NCBI GenBank assembly: GCA_963678705.1
Contig: CAVMBN010000233.1
Coordinates: 1-64,000, forward strand
DNA length: 64,000 bases
Direction: 5' to 3'
Source of the DNA: Panorpa germanica
Taxonomy: Eukaryota; Arthropoda; Insecta; Mecoptera; Panorpidae
The stretch's first letter is position 1; each line of letters opens with the position of its first letter. The notes under the pieces are model-generated. The model was not told the DNA's origin. It did not search any database and was given only the letters and a program-made list of their open reading frames with translations. Both the position numbers and the translations under genes were made by a program. Below, piece after piece: positions 33,415 through 42,540 of this stretch.

Positions 33415-34952
33415 ATGGCTTATCGTTACAAACCATATCCAATGTTTAATAAAAATAAAAAGTTAAGTTTTGATAGTGATGAATCCGATTCTAAAATAAT
33501 ATATGATGATTCTATATATTTATTAAAATCATTATATTATTTAAATAACAGTAAATCAAAACAAGCATTAGTTGGAATTAAAGTAAATAATTTATGTGAA
33601 GCCATTTTGAAAATAGAAAAGGTTAATGGAAATGGCGTTATTATATCAGAGCAGGATTGGAATACCCTGTTAAATAATAAAAACAACATTTCCAATTATT
33701 TTGAAGGAAGTGAATATTTAGATCAGCCTCACAAAACCTTATCAAATTACACAATACATTTTCAAACTTTCTATGAAAAGCCAACTATGGTTCTTGAAGA
33801 AAATATACAATGTCAACAGCAAGATTTGAATGAACAAAAACTTAAATCATCTTCTGTTTATTTACAGAAAGAATCTTGGGACAACTTGCTTAATATATCT
33901 CATTGTATAACAGTGACATTAAAAAATTATAATTTGTGTTCTAAATTAGTGGATAAATCTTTATATCAAGTTCAAAATAATTTGTTTAATGTGTTAAAGG
34001 ATACTCAAAGTATAAATTATAAAAATCACAATATTAATTTTTATGAGTGTTTTATTAAAAATAATATAAATAACCATATTGATTTAAATAATAATTTTAG
34101 CCATATATCATCAAAAATAAACTTGAAACTGTTGGAACAAGAAATAAAAATTTTGTGCATAGACTTTTTTAGAATTAAATTATACAATAACGCTCAAAAA
34201 TATATATATAACTTATCAAAAAATTATTAACTGAATCATTAAATGCAGATATTGAGATACAGAATATATCAGAAATGTTAACTTCTTTAAACAATGAGGA
34301 GGATTTTGAAAATTTTGAACCTATTAACACAAATTTGACTTCTACTAAATTAACAGCAGCTCCATTTTTATTTAATGAAGTACCTATATTATTAAAGGAA
34401 GATATGTATTCAATCAAAATAGGATTAAATTGTACTAATCAGTTTGAACCAGAAATTTATATTTACAATAAATACAATTTTGGGCTAAAATTCAGTTTAG
34501 GTGATTATTTTGAACTTATAGAGCACATACAGCAATTGATTAATATGTTTAATGGACAATTGTTTATATCATCCAATGTTCTAATAGGATTAAATTATAA
34601 AATAAAAATATTTATTCCAAATAGTATTTCAATTACAACAAATTGTAAAACTTATATATCCGTGTTTTTAAATATTTATGATTTAATACATATCATGTCT
34701 TTAAATTATTATATTAACTTTAGTATTACTCATTTTTCTTGCATGCAGATTAACTTATTAAATACATATAATCTATTTTTAAATAATATCGTAATATATT
34801 TAAGAAATAAAAATATTGGTGTTTCCAAAGAGGTTTTAACTGAATTTTTATTTCATGAATGTCAAGAAATAAATTATGATGATATATTATTAAGAATGAT
34901 AATATTATCAAATATGTCTTATATATTGGATGAAATATCAAAAATATTGTAA
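33415..34952 (+). pseudogene. Polinton unknown protein in two overlapping frames (271 + ~240 codons)
   Basis: The first frame (33415-34230) starts at ATG and ends TAA. The second is open from about 34212 to 34952, with its first ATG at 34275. The two overlap around A AAA AAT at 34218-34224, where a -1 shift would join them into one protein of about 510 residues; a single-base indel would explain it equally well. I do not recognise the protein. The first half has two similar W-centred segments, ISEQDWNTLLNN (W82) and LQKESWDNLLNI (W155). Each is a hydrophobic strand followed by x-x-W-x-x-L-L, which faintly recalls a PC4-like fold (weak guess). The N-terminus is rich in Ser/Asp/Lys. It is the first gene after the left arm, a position that varies in Polintons. 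No signal peptide or membrane segment seen. Confidence 0.55.
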
Positions 34953-35007
34953 TTCCATCATTTATAATATATAAAAATTTAAAATGTATATTTTTTTTTT
35001 TTTTTTT
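34953..35007. other. Convergent gene boundary with T-run
   Basis: Short AT-rich spacer between two converging genes, with ~19 consecutive T near 34991-35009. No further signal. Confidence 0.5.
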
Positions 35008-35382
35008 TTATTTATTTATTAAGGTATAACTATTTCCATTAGAATCATAATATAAATTAAAATTACAATCACAACAGTTTCTTATTTGACATGGAGGTTC
35101 ATCTCTTTGTATTCTTCCTTTGTTATAATGTTTGTAGCATAACCGACGCCCCTGCATATTGTGATCTTCTTTTAAATGTATTGGAAGCCGGTTCCAGTTT
35201 TGTTCAATATCGGTGGAAAACATTATATAATGCAAAAAGAACTCTATTGGTAGTAAATGCAACTCATCGTCCGTAAGATTTTCTAGTAAACACTCACTTT
35301 CTTTGTATTTTTTTAGAACAGCTCCAACTTTTGAAATCGTTTTCGAAACTTGTTCATGATCATTTAAAAATTTATAATCCAT
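35008..35382 (-). CDS. Polinton small Cys-rich protein, 124 codons, unknown
   Basis: Intact frame downstream of the major capsid gene on the same strand. The C-terminal third has a cluster of cysteines and histidines (LCYKHYN, then PPCQIRNCCDCNF), which could bind zinc. The N-terminal part is acidic/basic mixed and helical-looking (ISKVGAVLKKYKE). I do not recognise the family; its position next to capsid genes suggests a late or virion-associated role, by inference only. Confidence 0.55.
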   Translation of the reverse strand: MDYKFLNDHEQVSKTISKVGAVLKKYKESECLLENLTDDELHLLPIEFFLHYIMFSTDIEQNWNRLPIHLKEDHNMQGRRLCYKHYNKGRIQRDEPPCQIRNCCDCNFNLYYDSNGNSYTLINK

Positions 35383-35445
35383 TATTTGGTTATGAGATGG
35401 TTACTCTTTAATGACTTTAAAGATACTAATCATTATTTATAATGG

Positions 35446-36651
35446 TTATGTAATTTTATTAACAATTCCAGATAATGGTTTATACTCAACAATCCGGTCA
35501 TGTAATATTAAACAATAAGCATGAACGTAGTCTACAATATTTTCAGATGTTTCTAATTCAAGCCTTATATCAACTGGAGCAGGTTTTAGAAATTCTTTCT
35601 GTTTTGAACAATCTATTACTATTAAAGGTGCATTTTCTTTAAAATTCTTTAAATTTAAAATGGGATTCGGCTCTTTATCATAGTATGATTTTTGGAAATT
35701 AGCATACATTTCATATGCTATTGCATACTTATTATTGTCATAATCAAGATTAAGATTATCATAGGGGTACACATCAGAATTTAAGTATAGTTTTACGTTT
35801 CTTAAGGTACAAGTGTGAAATTTACTCATATCCTTTGTAAAATCGTCTTTACCTTCTCTTTGTTACCCTAATATAACATAACGTGGCTTTTCAAGTGCTG
35901 TAGATGTTTTAATAGACCAAGATTGATTTGTCGTGCGTGGCAACGCTGGATATTCGTACAAGTCCCAACTTCGAAAGCCAATATACAATGATTTATCGAG
36001 TTCTATTGTTTGTAATAATTCTAATTTCTTTTTGCCTGATACATTTATATGAGGCATTCGCCATTGAATCTTTTCAATTGTTATTGATGGTGTTATTTCG
36101 TCCTTTTTACTTATCCAAATTGCGTTATTATCGTTTTTTGATCGAATTAATATTAATTCATGCTTTACTGGTAATATAATTTTTTTAAAGTCTTCACAGA
36201 ACCCAAATATTGTTTTAAGAGGAATACAAACACTAAAATTTCCCTTATTATCTAATAAATTGTTACTTGTATCACGTTACCCCAAGTTTTCAAGTTGCAA
36301 CTCATTGTTATTATATGAAACGTATCCTTTCATAGTAGTGGTGATACCAGGATTTTTATTTGAATCAATTTCAACCGAATTTATTTCATATTTTATACTT
36401 TCAAATAGGTATAAAATACCATTTAATATGAAAACAGGTGTAGATTTTGAAGTGTCTTTTGTTTTACCTTCAATGTATAAGTAAGATTCCGAGGGTAATG
36501 TATATACATTATGTTGATTTATTGGTATACGAATTTCGTCATTATATTCATAGCTGGTTGTGTTATATATACTGTATGAATGTATTTCATATTGGCTTAA
36601 TGATTCGTCAAAGAGAATTTTATCTTCAATATTAAGCATATGAGCGGTCAT
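35446..36651 (-). pseudogene. Polinton major capsid protein (double jelly-roll type), two in-frame stops
   Basis: A single reading frame of 402 codons from ATG at 36651 to the stop at 35446, interrupted by TAA at 36277-36279 and TAA at 35863-35865 with no frame change. The three parts match my memory of polintovirus major capsid proteins: an N-terminal NDEIRIPIN and SYLYIEGK block, a central FGFCEDFKKII / IQWRMPHI / RSWDLYEYP block, and a C-terminal LYLNSDVYPYDNLNLD and APLIVIDCSKQ block. Such proteins form the pseudo-hexameric capsomers of the icosahedral particle. Both stops sit in the same context, GGG TAA C. It is downstream of the minor capsid gene, with a 48-codon ORF squeezed between. 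As read it cannot make full-length capsid protein without readthrough. Confidence 0.85.
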
Positions 36652-36794
36652 TGTAGAGTATTTATTTTAAATCCTAACGACTTAAGAAACTGTTTATTTT
36701 TTAATGTTATCCTCTTAAAAGGCTTGGTTGGACTACGCTGAGTTTGATTAAACGACGAATTATATATTGTTTTTAAATTATGACATATACCCAT
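36648..36794 (-). CDS. 48-codon ORF overlapping minor and major capsid genes
   Basis: Begins MGICHNLKTIYN and ends KSLGFKINTLQ. It fills exactly the 140 bp gap between the two capsid genes. Its ATG overlaps the minor capsid stop by one base (TAATG), and its TGA overlaps the major capsid ATG (ATGA). The peptide is basic. The tight stop-start overlaps on both sides argue that it is a real gene, expressed from a shared transcript by reinitiation. I have a vague memory of a similar short basic peptide in other insect Polintons, which I cannot verify. Confidence 0.6.
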   Translation of the reverse strand: MGICHNLKTIYNSSFNQTQRSPTKPFKRITLKNKQFLKSLGFKINTLQ

Positions 36795-37531
36795 TATTGA
36801 ATCTTTCGTATGTGCAATCTGCAGGAAATTTTTTCTTTTCTAAAATTGATAAGTTCACCTTCTTCATTAACAATTTTTATAAAAATATTATCTATTTTCT
36901 GTACAACGATTGGAAGATAAATGATTTGCTTGGGAATTTCTATTATCTTATATCCTGGTGGAACAGCAGGTGAAAACTCATGAATTGTGTGTACTAAACG
37001 TCCGTTTAGATAGGAACCGGATGTAATATTACATTCAATACGTATGTTATTTACTTTAATAATGTTTACCGGTAAGTTAGATACATGTAATTTATTAGGT
37101 TCTAATACTTGCTTATTAAATCCTAGTAATGAAGCAATACAATTTTCTTTCGAAAAATCTATTTTTTCAGTACATATTATCTCACTTTGAAGGGTATTTG
37201 TATTTGCAGTTAAATTTAAAAATACTTCTTTTATTTGCTTATCAGCTTTGTCCTTAAATTCGCTGTTGTGTTTTATTACTCTAGAATCACCAATGCCTAA
37301 CCTTAAATATTCCTGAATATCTTCCAATTCATATGAACCCACTGGTATTGAAATAACTTTACCATCTCCATAATAAAATTTATTGTTAGTGTCGTCAATG
37401 TTTAGTATTGAATTAAATGTCTGAAAGTTGACTATTCCCAATTCAAACTGTTCATCGTACAAATCTATAGGAGGAAAAATATCGGCGCTTAATACGGATT
37501 TATTTCCAATAATTGTAAATGTCATAGACAT
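36794..37531 (-). CDS. Polinton minor capsid (penton-type) protein
   Basis: 245 codons, ATG to TAA with no lesion. It has the look of the Polinton minor capsid protein: an N-terminal SVLSADIFPPIDL strand, GIVNFQTFNSI, KFYYGDGKVISIPVGSYELEDI and a C-terminal ELINFRKEKISCRLHIRK strand, with mostly beta-forming sequence expected of a single jelly-roll. It would occupy the five-fold vertices. It is the first of three tightly packed leftward genes (minor capsid, 48-codon ORF, major capsid). Length agrees with the family as I remember it. Confidence 0.8.
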   Translation of the reverse strand: MSMTFTIIGNKSVLSADIFPPIDLYDEQFELGIVNFQTFNSILNIDDTNNKFYYGDGKVISIPVGSYELEDIQEYLRLGIGDSRVIKHNSEFKDKADKQIKEVFLNLTANTNTLQSEIICTEKIDFSKENCIASLLGFNKQVLEPNKLHVSNLPVNIIKVNNIRIECNITSGSYLNGRLVHTIHEFSPAVPPGYKIIEIPKQIIYLPIVVQKIDNIFIKIVNEEGELINFRKEKISCRLHIRKIQ

Positions 37532-37618
37532 TATTTTTTATTTAAAAATCCTTTCACGATAAGCTTAGTTATAGTAATTACAAATTAAAAATAAAACTCA
37601 GGTATTTATAGCAATATA

Positions 37619-38014
37619 TTATTTATTATAAATATAAGAATTTGAATACAAAAAGTGAAAGCATAAATGTCCACAATTTACAGTATTAAATTTTTGAAAT
37701 CTATCATAGTTATATTGAATAGTATTATTTTTAAAGTATTCAATTGCTTCTATTGGAGGTTGAAGGTTACCAAAACTATCAAAATATAAAATATTTTTAT
37801 TTCTTTTTATGTAAGCTACCCAATGTGTTCCTGCTGATGTTTTATCATCTAAATTTATTATACCACTTTCATTTATATACATTTATTTAGGCAAATCATT
37901 TCTCATGAATACCCCTCTAAAGTGAGGGATATTAAATTTCTTGGCATATTTTCTTAAATCAACATCAGTAAGGGCTCGTTTAGGTAGCTTCAACGAAAGT
38001 TTTTTGGATACGGA
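37619..38014 (-). pseudogene. Adenain-like cysteine protease (PRO), broken
   Basis: The C-terminal 87 codons from ATG 37882 carry the catalytic set of the adenovirus-protease/Ulp1 type: GTHWVAY (His at residue 20), YFDSFGNLQPP (Asp at 35) and NCGHLCFHFL (Cys at 70). The same frame is open further upstream (37886-38014) and encodes the family's N-terminal part (ALTDVDLRKYAKKF, FRGVFMR), but a TAA at 37883-37885 separates the two. No ATG was found for the upstream part; it overlaps the 3' end of the pVI-like gene. The protease would mature capsid proteins. As read only the short form could be made, lacking the N-terminal third. Confidence 0.85.
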
Positions 38015-38861
38015 TTAATATATAATCCTAACCCTTTTTTATAAGGTTTTAAATAAATTTCTTTGCCAGATTTTCCAATAGCAATTTCCTCCATAGTTTG
38101 GTTATGTTTTTGAGTTTCTGCTAACATTTTTTTTGCATCCTTTGCCTCATTTATTGCTTTTGCAACACCTGCAACACCACCTGCCAATCCACCTAGTGCT
38201 GATAATCCCGCAAATAATGGAATTAGAAATGGTAGAAAACCACCTACTTTTGGTATAGCAATTATTCTTAGTTTATTAACTTTAAATTTTGACTTTTTAT
38301 TAATTGATTGTTTTGCGGCTTGTGATGCAATTTTAATAGCTTTTGACACACTCTTAGGATTATCAGGGTTAATTAAAGTATTTTTTAGCGCACCACGAGC
38401 ATTAAGAATAGCTTTCTTTAATGCTGCCATACTATGCTTGACCTTTCCGCTACCCTTTATTTTCTTCTTTTTAATTTTTTTATTTCGTTTCAACCCCATT
38501 CCAAGTTTGGTTTTTATATATTCATGATATTAGCAACAAGTAATGATGCTAAACGTTCACTTAACTTTGAATCTTTAGAAAAATATTGCTTCCAAGCTTT
38601 CTCAATCAGTATTTTATCAGCTACGTGTCTTTTACTTAAATCTTTATAGCGGTGATATGCAATGTCATGTTCTTTGCAAGCTGAGTCCAATGCATTAACT
38701 CCTTGATCTCCTCGGTTTAAACGTTCTATTAAACGTGTTCCAGGACCGCAATAGTTGTATCCAGGCAAGTGCAACTCAAAAGGTAATTTATTGATTAGTT
38801 TATCAATAAGACCATCACCTTTCTTTACTTTTATCATACAGACCAAAGTATGTGCTATCAT
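37990..38861 (-). pseudogene. Polinton PLA2-domain / pVI-like protein, frameshifted
   Basis: Frame 1 (38861-38514, 115 codons) has a parvovirus-type phospholipase A2 domain: the calcium loop YCGPGT at residues 37-42 and the catalytic ACKEHDIAYH at 61-70 (His65-Asp66). Frame 2 (38499-37990, 169 codons) begins very basic (KRNKKIKKKKIKG). It then has PKVGGFLPFLIPLFAGLSAL, a Gly/Ala-rich hydrophobic stretch and a coiled region, and ends KPYKKGLGLYINPYP. In related elements, as I remember them, these are one protein; here an indel in the ATATATA stretch near 38505-38512 separates them. PLA2 in virions lets parvoviruses leave the endosome, and the hydrophobic part recalls the membrane-lytic adenovirus pVI, so an entry role is inferred. 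Confidence 0.8.
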
Positions 38862-38950
38862 CCAATTTTATACTTTATAATATTTTCATATATAAAGATT
38901 AAACATTAAAAATGTATTCTATTAGTTTATAACACATGCCTGGTTAAACA
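38862..38950. promoter_or_regulatory. Divergent promoter between PLA2/pVI-like gene and ATPase
   Basis: 89 bp between two start codons on opposite strands. TATATAAAG at about 38889-38897 faces the ATPase, and TATAAAGTATAAA on the other strand near 38869-38881 faces the PLA2 gene. Assigned by position and TATA-like content only. Confidence 0.45.
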
Positions 38951-39652
38951 ATGAAGTTTGTAAAGCAAAAACAAACTCTTTCTGTAAAGAATGTAGATAA
39001 TCAAAGTAATAATTACAATAATAATTCAAAACATGGATCACTTTTACCAAACGACATTAGATGCATTATTTGTGGACCTTCAAACTGTGGAAAAACTAAT
39101 GTTATGTTTAATCTAATTGAACATCCAAATGGGTTGCGATTTAAAAATATATACATTTATTCAAAATCTTTATATCAACCAAAATATAAAATATTACAAC
39201 AAATTATGAAGAATATTAATGGTATGGGATACTATACATACACTGACAATGAAGAGATTATTAGACCTGAAGATGCTAGCCCAAATTCTATATTCATATT
39301 TGATGATGTTGCTTGCGATAAACAAAATAATATTCGAAATTTTTTTAGCATGGGCCGTCATAATTTGATAGACTCTTTCTATTTATGTCAGACTTACAGC
39401 AAAATTCAAAAGCAATTAATACGGGATAATACTAATTTTATTATATTATTCAAGCAAGATGACTTAAATTTAAAGCATATATATGATGATCATGTTAACT
39501 TTGACTTTCCAAGTTTTCTAGAGTTTAAACAAGTTTGTAATTTATGTTGGGATTCAAATAAATATTCCTTTATGGTAATAGATAAAAATAGTGACTTAAA
39601 TAAAGGGCGATACAGAAAAGGATTTGATATGTTTTTAGATATAACCAAGTAA
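38951..39652 (+). CDS. Polinton packaging ATPase (FtsK/HerA superfamily, A32-like)
   Basis: 233 codons, no lesion. Walker A is GPSNCGKT (residues 42-49) and Walker B is IFIFDDV (about 115-121). A downstream FFSMGRHNLIDSFYLCQTY segment holds the conserved sensor-type polar residues. This family powers genome packaging in Polintons, virophages and large DNA viruses. It is transcribed divergently from the PLA2 gene, and an AATAAA follows at 39714-39719. The length equals the usual 230-240 residues. Confidence 0.92.
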   Translation: MKFVKQKQTLSVKNVDNQSNNYNNNSKHGSLLPNDIRCIICGPSNCGKTNVMFNLIEHPNGLRFKNIYIYSKSLYQPKYKILQQIMKNINGMGYYTYTDNEEIIRPEDASPNSIFIFDDVACDKQNNIRNFFSMGRHNLIDSFYLCQTYSKIQKQLIRDNTNFIILFKQDDLNLKHIYDDHVNFDFPSFLEFKQVCNLCWDSNKYSFMVIDKNSDLNKGRYRKGFDMFLDITK

Positions 39653-39722
39653 CCTTTACAATAATAATCAGTGTTGAGGTAACCATCTTCATAATAACAT
39701 GCATTTATTATCTTAATAAACA

Positions 39723-39920
39723 TTGATTACGTTCAAATTATGTTCAAATTACATTAATTACGTTCCCATTACGTTGAATTTACGTTCAAATTACATTGAT
39801 TACGTTCCCATTACGTTGTATTTACGTTCAAATTACAGTGATTACGTTCCCATTACGTTTAATTTACGTTTAAATTACGTTCCCATTACGTTGAGTTTAC
39901 GTTCAAGTTGCATAAAGTTT
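39723..39920 (+). repeat. Short tandem repeat built on ATTACGTT
   Basis: Four degenerate ~48 bp units, each made of smaller steps of the type ATTACGTTCAA and ATTACGTTCCC. At least a dozen ACGTT cores occur in 200 bp. It fills the spacer between the ATPase and the next gene and gives a 71-codon repetitive frame that I regard as an artefact. Could be a regulatory or replication-slippage array. Confidence 0.8.
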
Positions 39921-39930
39921 ACATGTAACC

Positions 39931-41199
39931 ATGTTTAAATCAAAGAAGCGTGCAAAAAATACTGTGGTTAAAATAAAGACTCTTCCTACCAGATTTAAAA
40001 AAAGGAATAGTAAACGTAAAATAATAAGCAATACGACTAATGATGAAGATAAAAAATTAACACGCGATATTATTAAATCAAGCGATTCTATAAGACAAAA
40101 GTATCTCGCATTAAAACTAGGGGAATCTGAGGCACAAAGGTACTTTGACAAACAGCTTAAACCAATAACTACACCACTAAATATACTAGCTAATAAAAGT
40201 ACTTCCAATATTAAATTAGCGCAACCAATCAAACAAGATATTGATACAAAACCGTATGATTTCAAGGTTGAAACAATTAAATCTAAGTTAGATAACATGT
40301 TAAAAGAACCATTAGACACTACATCGACACCAGAAAATGTATCATTAGCAGGTGAAAAACCAAGTATAACGCAAGAACCAACAATGGAACTTAGTCAGTT
40401 AGATGATGAGGTTTTTGAAACAAATGAACCCTTAGAATATAGAAGAGTACAAGATCCAAACTTATTTAAGACATCTATAAAACTGTCTGAAGTTGAAGAA
40501 AATCTTAAAAAACAAGTTGATAAATACGCTTTTCAATATTTAATTGATTTTAATAGACGAGAAGGTGATCCAAGTATATTTGATCATACATTTGGTATAA
40601 ATTTAGAAGATGGTAATTTAATATTAGGAAAAACACTGGTTACGTTTAATAAAGAGGGTATTATAATAAGAAATAAAAAATATAAGTCATCCCCCGGATT
40701 ATATGAATTGCTTTTTAAAATAGATCCAAGCACAAATATTTATAGTAAGGAAGATTTAGAGGATTATAAAACAATTTTAACTGATACAAATGCACATAGA
40801 ACATTATATTTACCTAGTGGTAAAATTAAATCTATCAAAGGTATAAAATATTAAAAAATTATATCGCTATTATTTCCTCCTCAAACAAAATTAAGTGCCC
40901 CAGCGTCTTCAACACCATATTCTTCAGAAAGATTACAAAACGTTCGATCAAGACTTTTGCAGCATACGTCCTCAGTGTGTTTACAAAATAATAAACGTTT
41001 AGGAGGTGGCAATTTAATACCAACAAACTTTATGACTTTAAACAATAATCAAAAGGATTTCATTTACTGGGATGACCCAAATGAATTAGTTGAAAGATTA
41101 CGACTACTTATTAGTTCAAAAATGGCGGGCAATACATCACATGACAATGAAATTATTTCAATAGTTGAAGAATTAAAAGAAGCTAATATTATTATATAA
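39931..41199 (+). pseudogene. Conserved Polinton protein of unknown function, 422 codons, one in-frame stop
   Basis: ATG at 39931 and one frame through to 41199, interrupted only by TAA at 40852-40854. The N-terminus is strongly basic (KSKKRAKNTVVKIK), followed by a charged middle. A FDHTFGINLEDGNLILGKT segment, SSPGLYELLFK and then LYLPSGKIKSIKG precede the stop. After it come LGGGNLIPTNF, YWDDPNELVERLRLLISSK and HDNEIISIVEELKEANIII. I recall this C-terminal pattern from other insect Polintons, but I cannot name a function; a DNA-binding or virion core role is possible from the basic start. It lies between the ATPase and a small gene upstream of the integrase. Confidence 0.65.
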
Positions 41200-41255
41200 A
41201 TACTTAAACACATTCCCTTCTTTTTCATTAATTTATAACTACTCATGTAAGTAAC

Positions 41256-41483
41256 ATGACTATTAACAAATTTGGAGTACATATACATAAGAAAAAAATT
41301 ACTCGGCACGAAACAGTATCAAAAAATGATTTAATTATTATAGATAGACGTTTAAAAGCTGTAGAGAAAGATATTCATGATGCTTATATTAATAACTTTC
41401 GAAACTTTAATGAAGTAAATAAAAAAATTGCAACATTAATTACAGAATTAAAAACAAAACATAGTTTAGATATTAGTTCTTGA
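41256..41483 (+). CDS. Small Polinton protein, 75 codons, unknown
   Basis: Intact frame starting MTINKFGVHIHKKK; the rest (DRRLKAVEKDIHDAY...EVNKKIATLITELKTK) has heptad-like spacing and probably forms a coiled coil. It ends 22 bp before the integrase start, so the two may be co-transcribed. No recognised domain. Confidence 0.5.
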   Translation: MTINKFGVHIHKKKITRHETVSKNDLIIIDRRLKAVEKDIHDAYINNFRNFNEVNKKIATLITELKTKHSLDISS

Positions 41484-41505
41484 TAAATTTTGTGTAATAA
41501 TAAGT

Positions 41506-42436
41506 ATGAGCAAAACAAAAATAGGTATAATTAATGAGTTACATAAACCTGCACTTAAAAACTATAAGGGTAGACATGTAATCATAAAAGGTCTAAATGA
41601 TTATTGGCAAGCTGATTTAGTAGAAATGATTCCGTATGCAAAAGAAAACAAAGGTTACAAGTATTTACTCAGAGTAATTAATATATTTTTTAAATATGCA
41701 TGGGCAGTTCCAGTAAAATCAAAATCTGCAAAAGACGTTACTGTTGCATTTGAAAATATTTTATTAAAAAATAAGAATAAGGTTTCGAAAAACTTACAAA
41801 CAGATAACGGAAAGGAATTTTATAACACTGAATTTAAAAAAGTTATAGATTCGTATGATATAAACCATTATAGTACATTTAGTAATATGAAAGCTTTCAT
41901 TGTTGAAAGATTTAATAGAACTCTAAAAAATGCCATGTGGAAAGATTTTAGTATAAAAGGCAACTATAATTGGATTAATAACATTGATGCACTTGTTAAG
42001 AAATATAATAATACTCATCATTCAACAATTAATATGAAGCCATCTCAAGTATCAATAAAAAATGAAAAAAAAATTATTAGGAAATGTATACAATAGAATA
42101 AAAAGGGTCGGTTTAAGTCGATATAAAATTGGAGATTATGTTCGTTTAAGCAAAACCAAATCATTATTTGCAAAAGGGTATACTCCTAACTGGGGTACCG
42201 AAATATTTACTATATCAAAAGTACAACTAACTAATCCAGTCACATATTTACTTAATGATTCTCTTGGCCAATCAATTGCAGGCGCGTTTTACGAACAAGA
42301 ACTACAAAAAACAAAATATCCAGATATATATCTAGTTGAGAAAGTTTTACAGAAAAAAGGAAAAAGAGTTTTTGTAAAGTGGTTAGGTTTAGATAAATCT
42401 CATAACAGTTGGATAGATGCTAAAAATATTGTATAA
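41506..42436 (+). pseudogene. Polinton integrase (INT) with chromodomain, one frameshift
   Basis: Frame 1 (41506-42096) contains the retroviral-type catalytic core: YWQADL with D37, LQTDNGKEF with D100 and VERFNRT with E134, the usual D..D35E arrangement. Frame 2 (open through 42062-42436) carries the beta-rich C-terminal domain (YKIGDYVRLSK) and a chromodomain-like end (PDIYLVEKVL, VFVKWLGLDKSHNSW) at about 42310-42435. The two frames overlap at a run of nine A (42065-42073), where a one-base slip breaks the gene. The enzyme joins element ends to target DNA. The catalytic residues are intact but the C-terminal DNA- and chromatin-binding part is out of frame. Confidence 0.9.
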
Positions 42437-42445
42437 CATTTTACA

Positions 42446-42490
42446 TAAATAAAACTATTGGTTATTATAAATATGTATTTATTTTTACAT
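42446..42490. terminator. Convergent polyadenylation signals, INT/POLB
   Basis: AATAAA at about 42448-42453 on the + strand follows the integrase stop. On the - strand AATAAATACAT, read from about 42483 down, follows the polymerase end. Signals of two converging genes sit within 50 bp. Confidence 0.5.
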
Positions 42491-42540
42491 TAAAAATATA
42501 CTTATAACAATAAATCGCTCTCACTAAAACTATTAAAACC

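Noticed and set aside
39723..39938. 71-codon repetitive frame
   Set aside because: It is a direct product of the ATTACGTT tandem repeat in an intergenic spacer.
41064..41309. 81-codon antisense frame opposite the conserved 422-codon protein
   Set aside because: The sense strand has the conserved C-terminal pattern; the antisense frame is a shadow.
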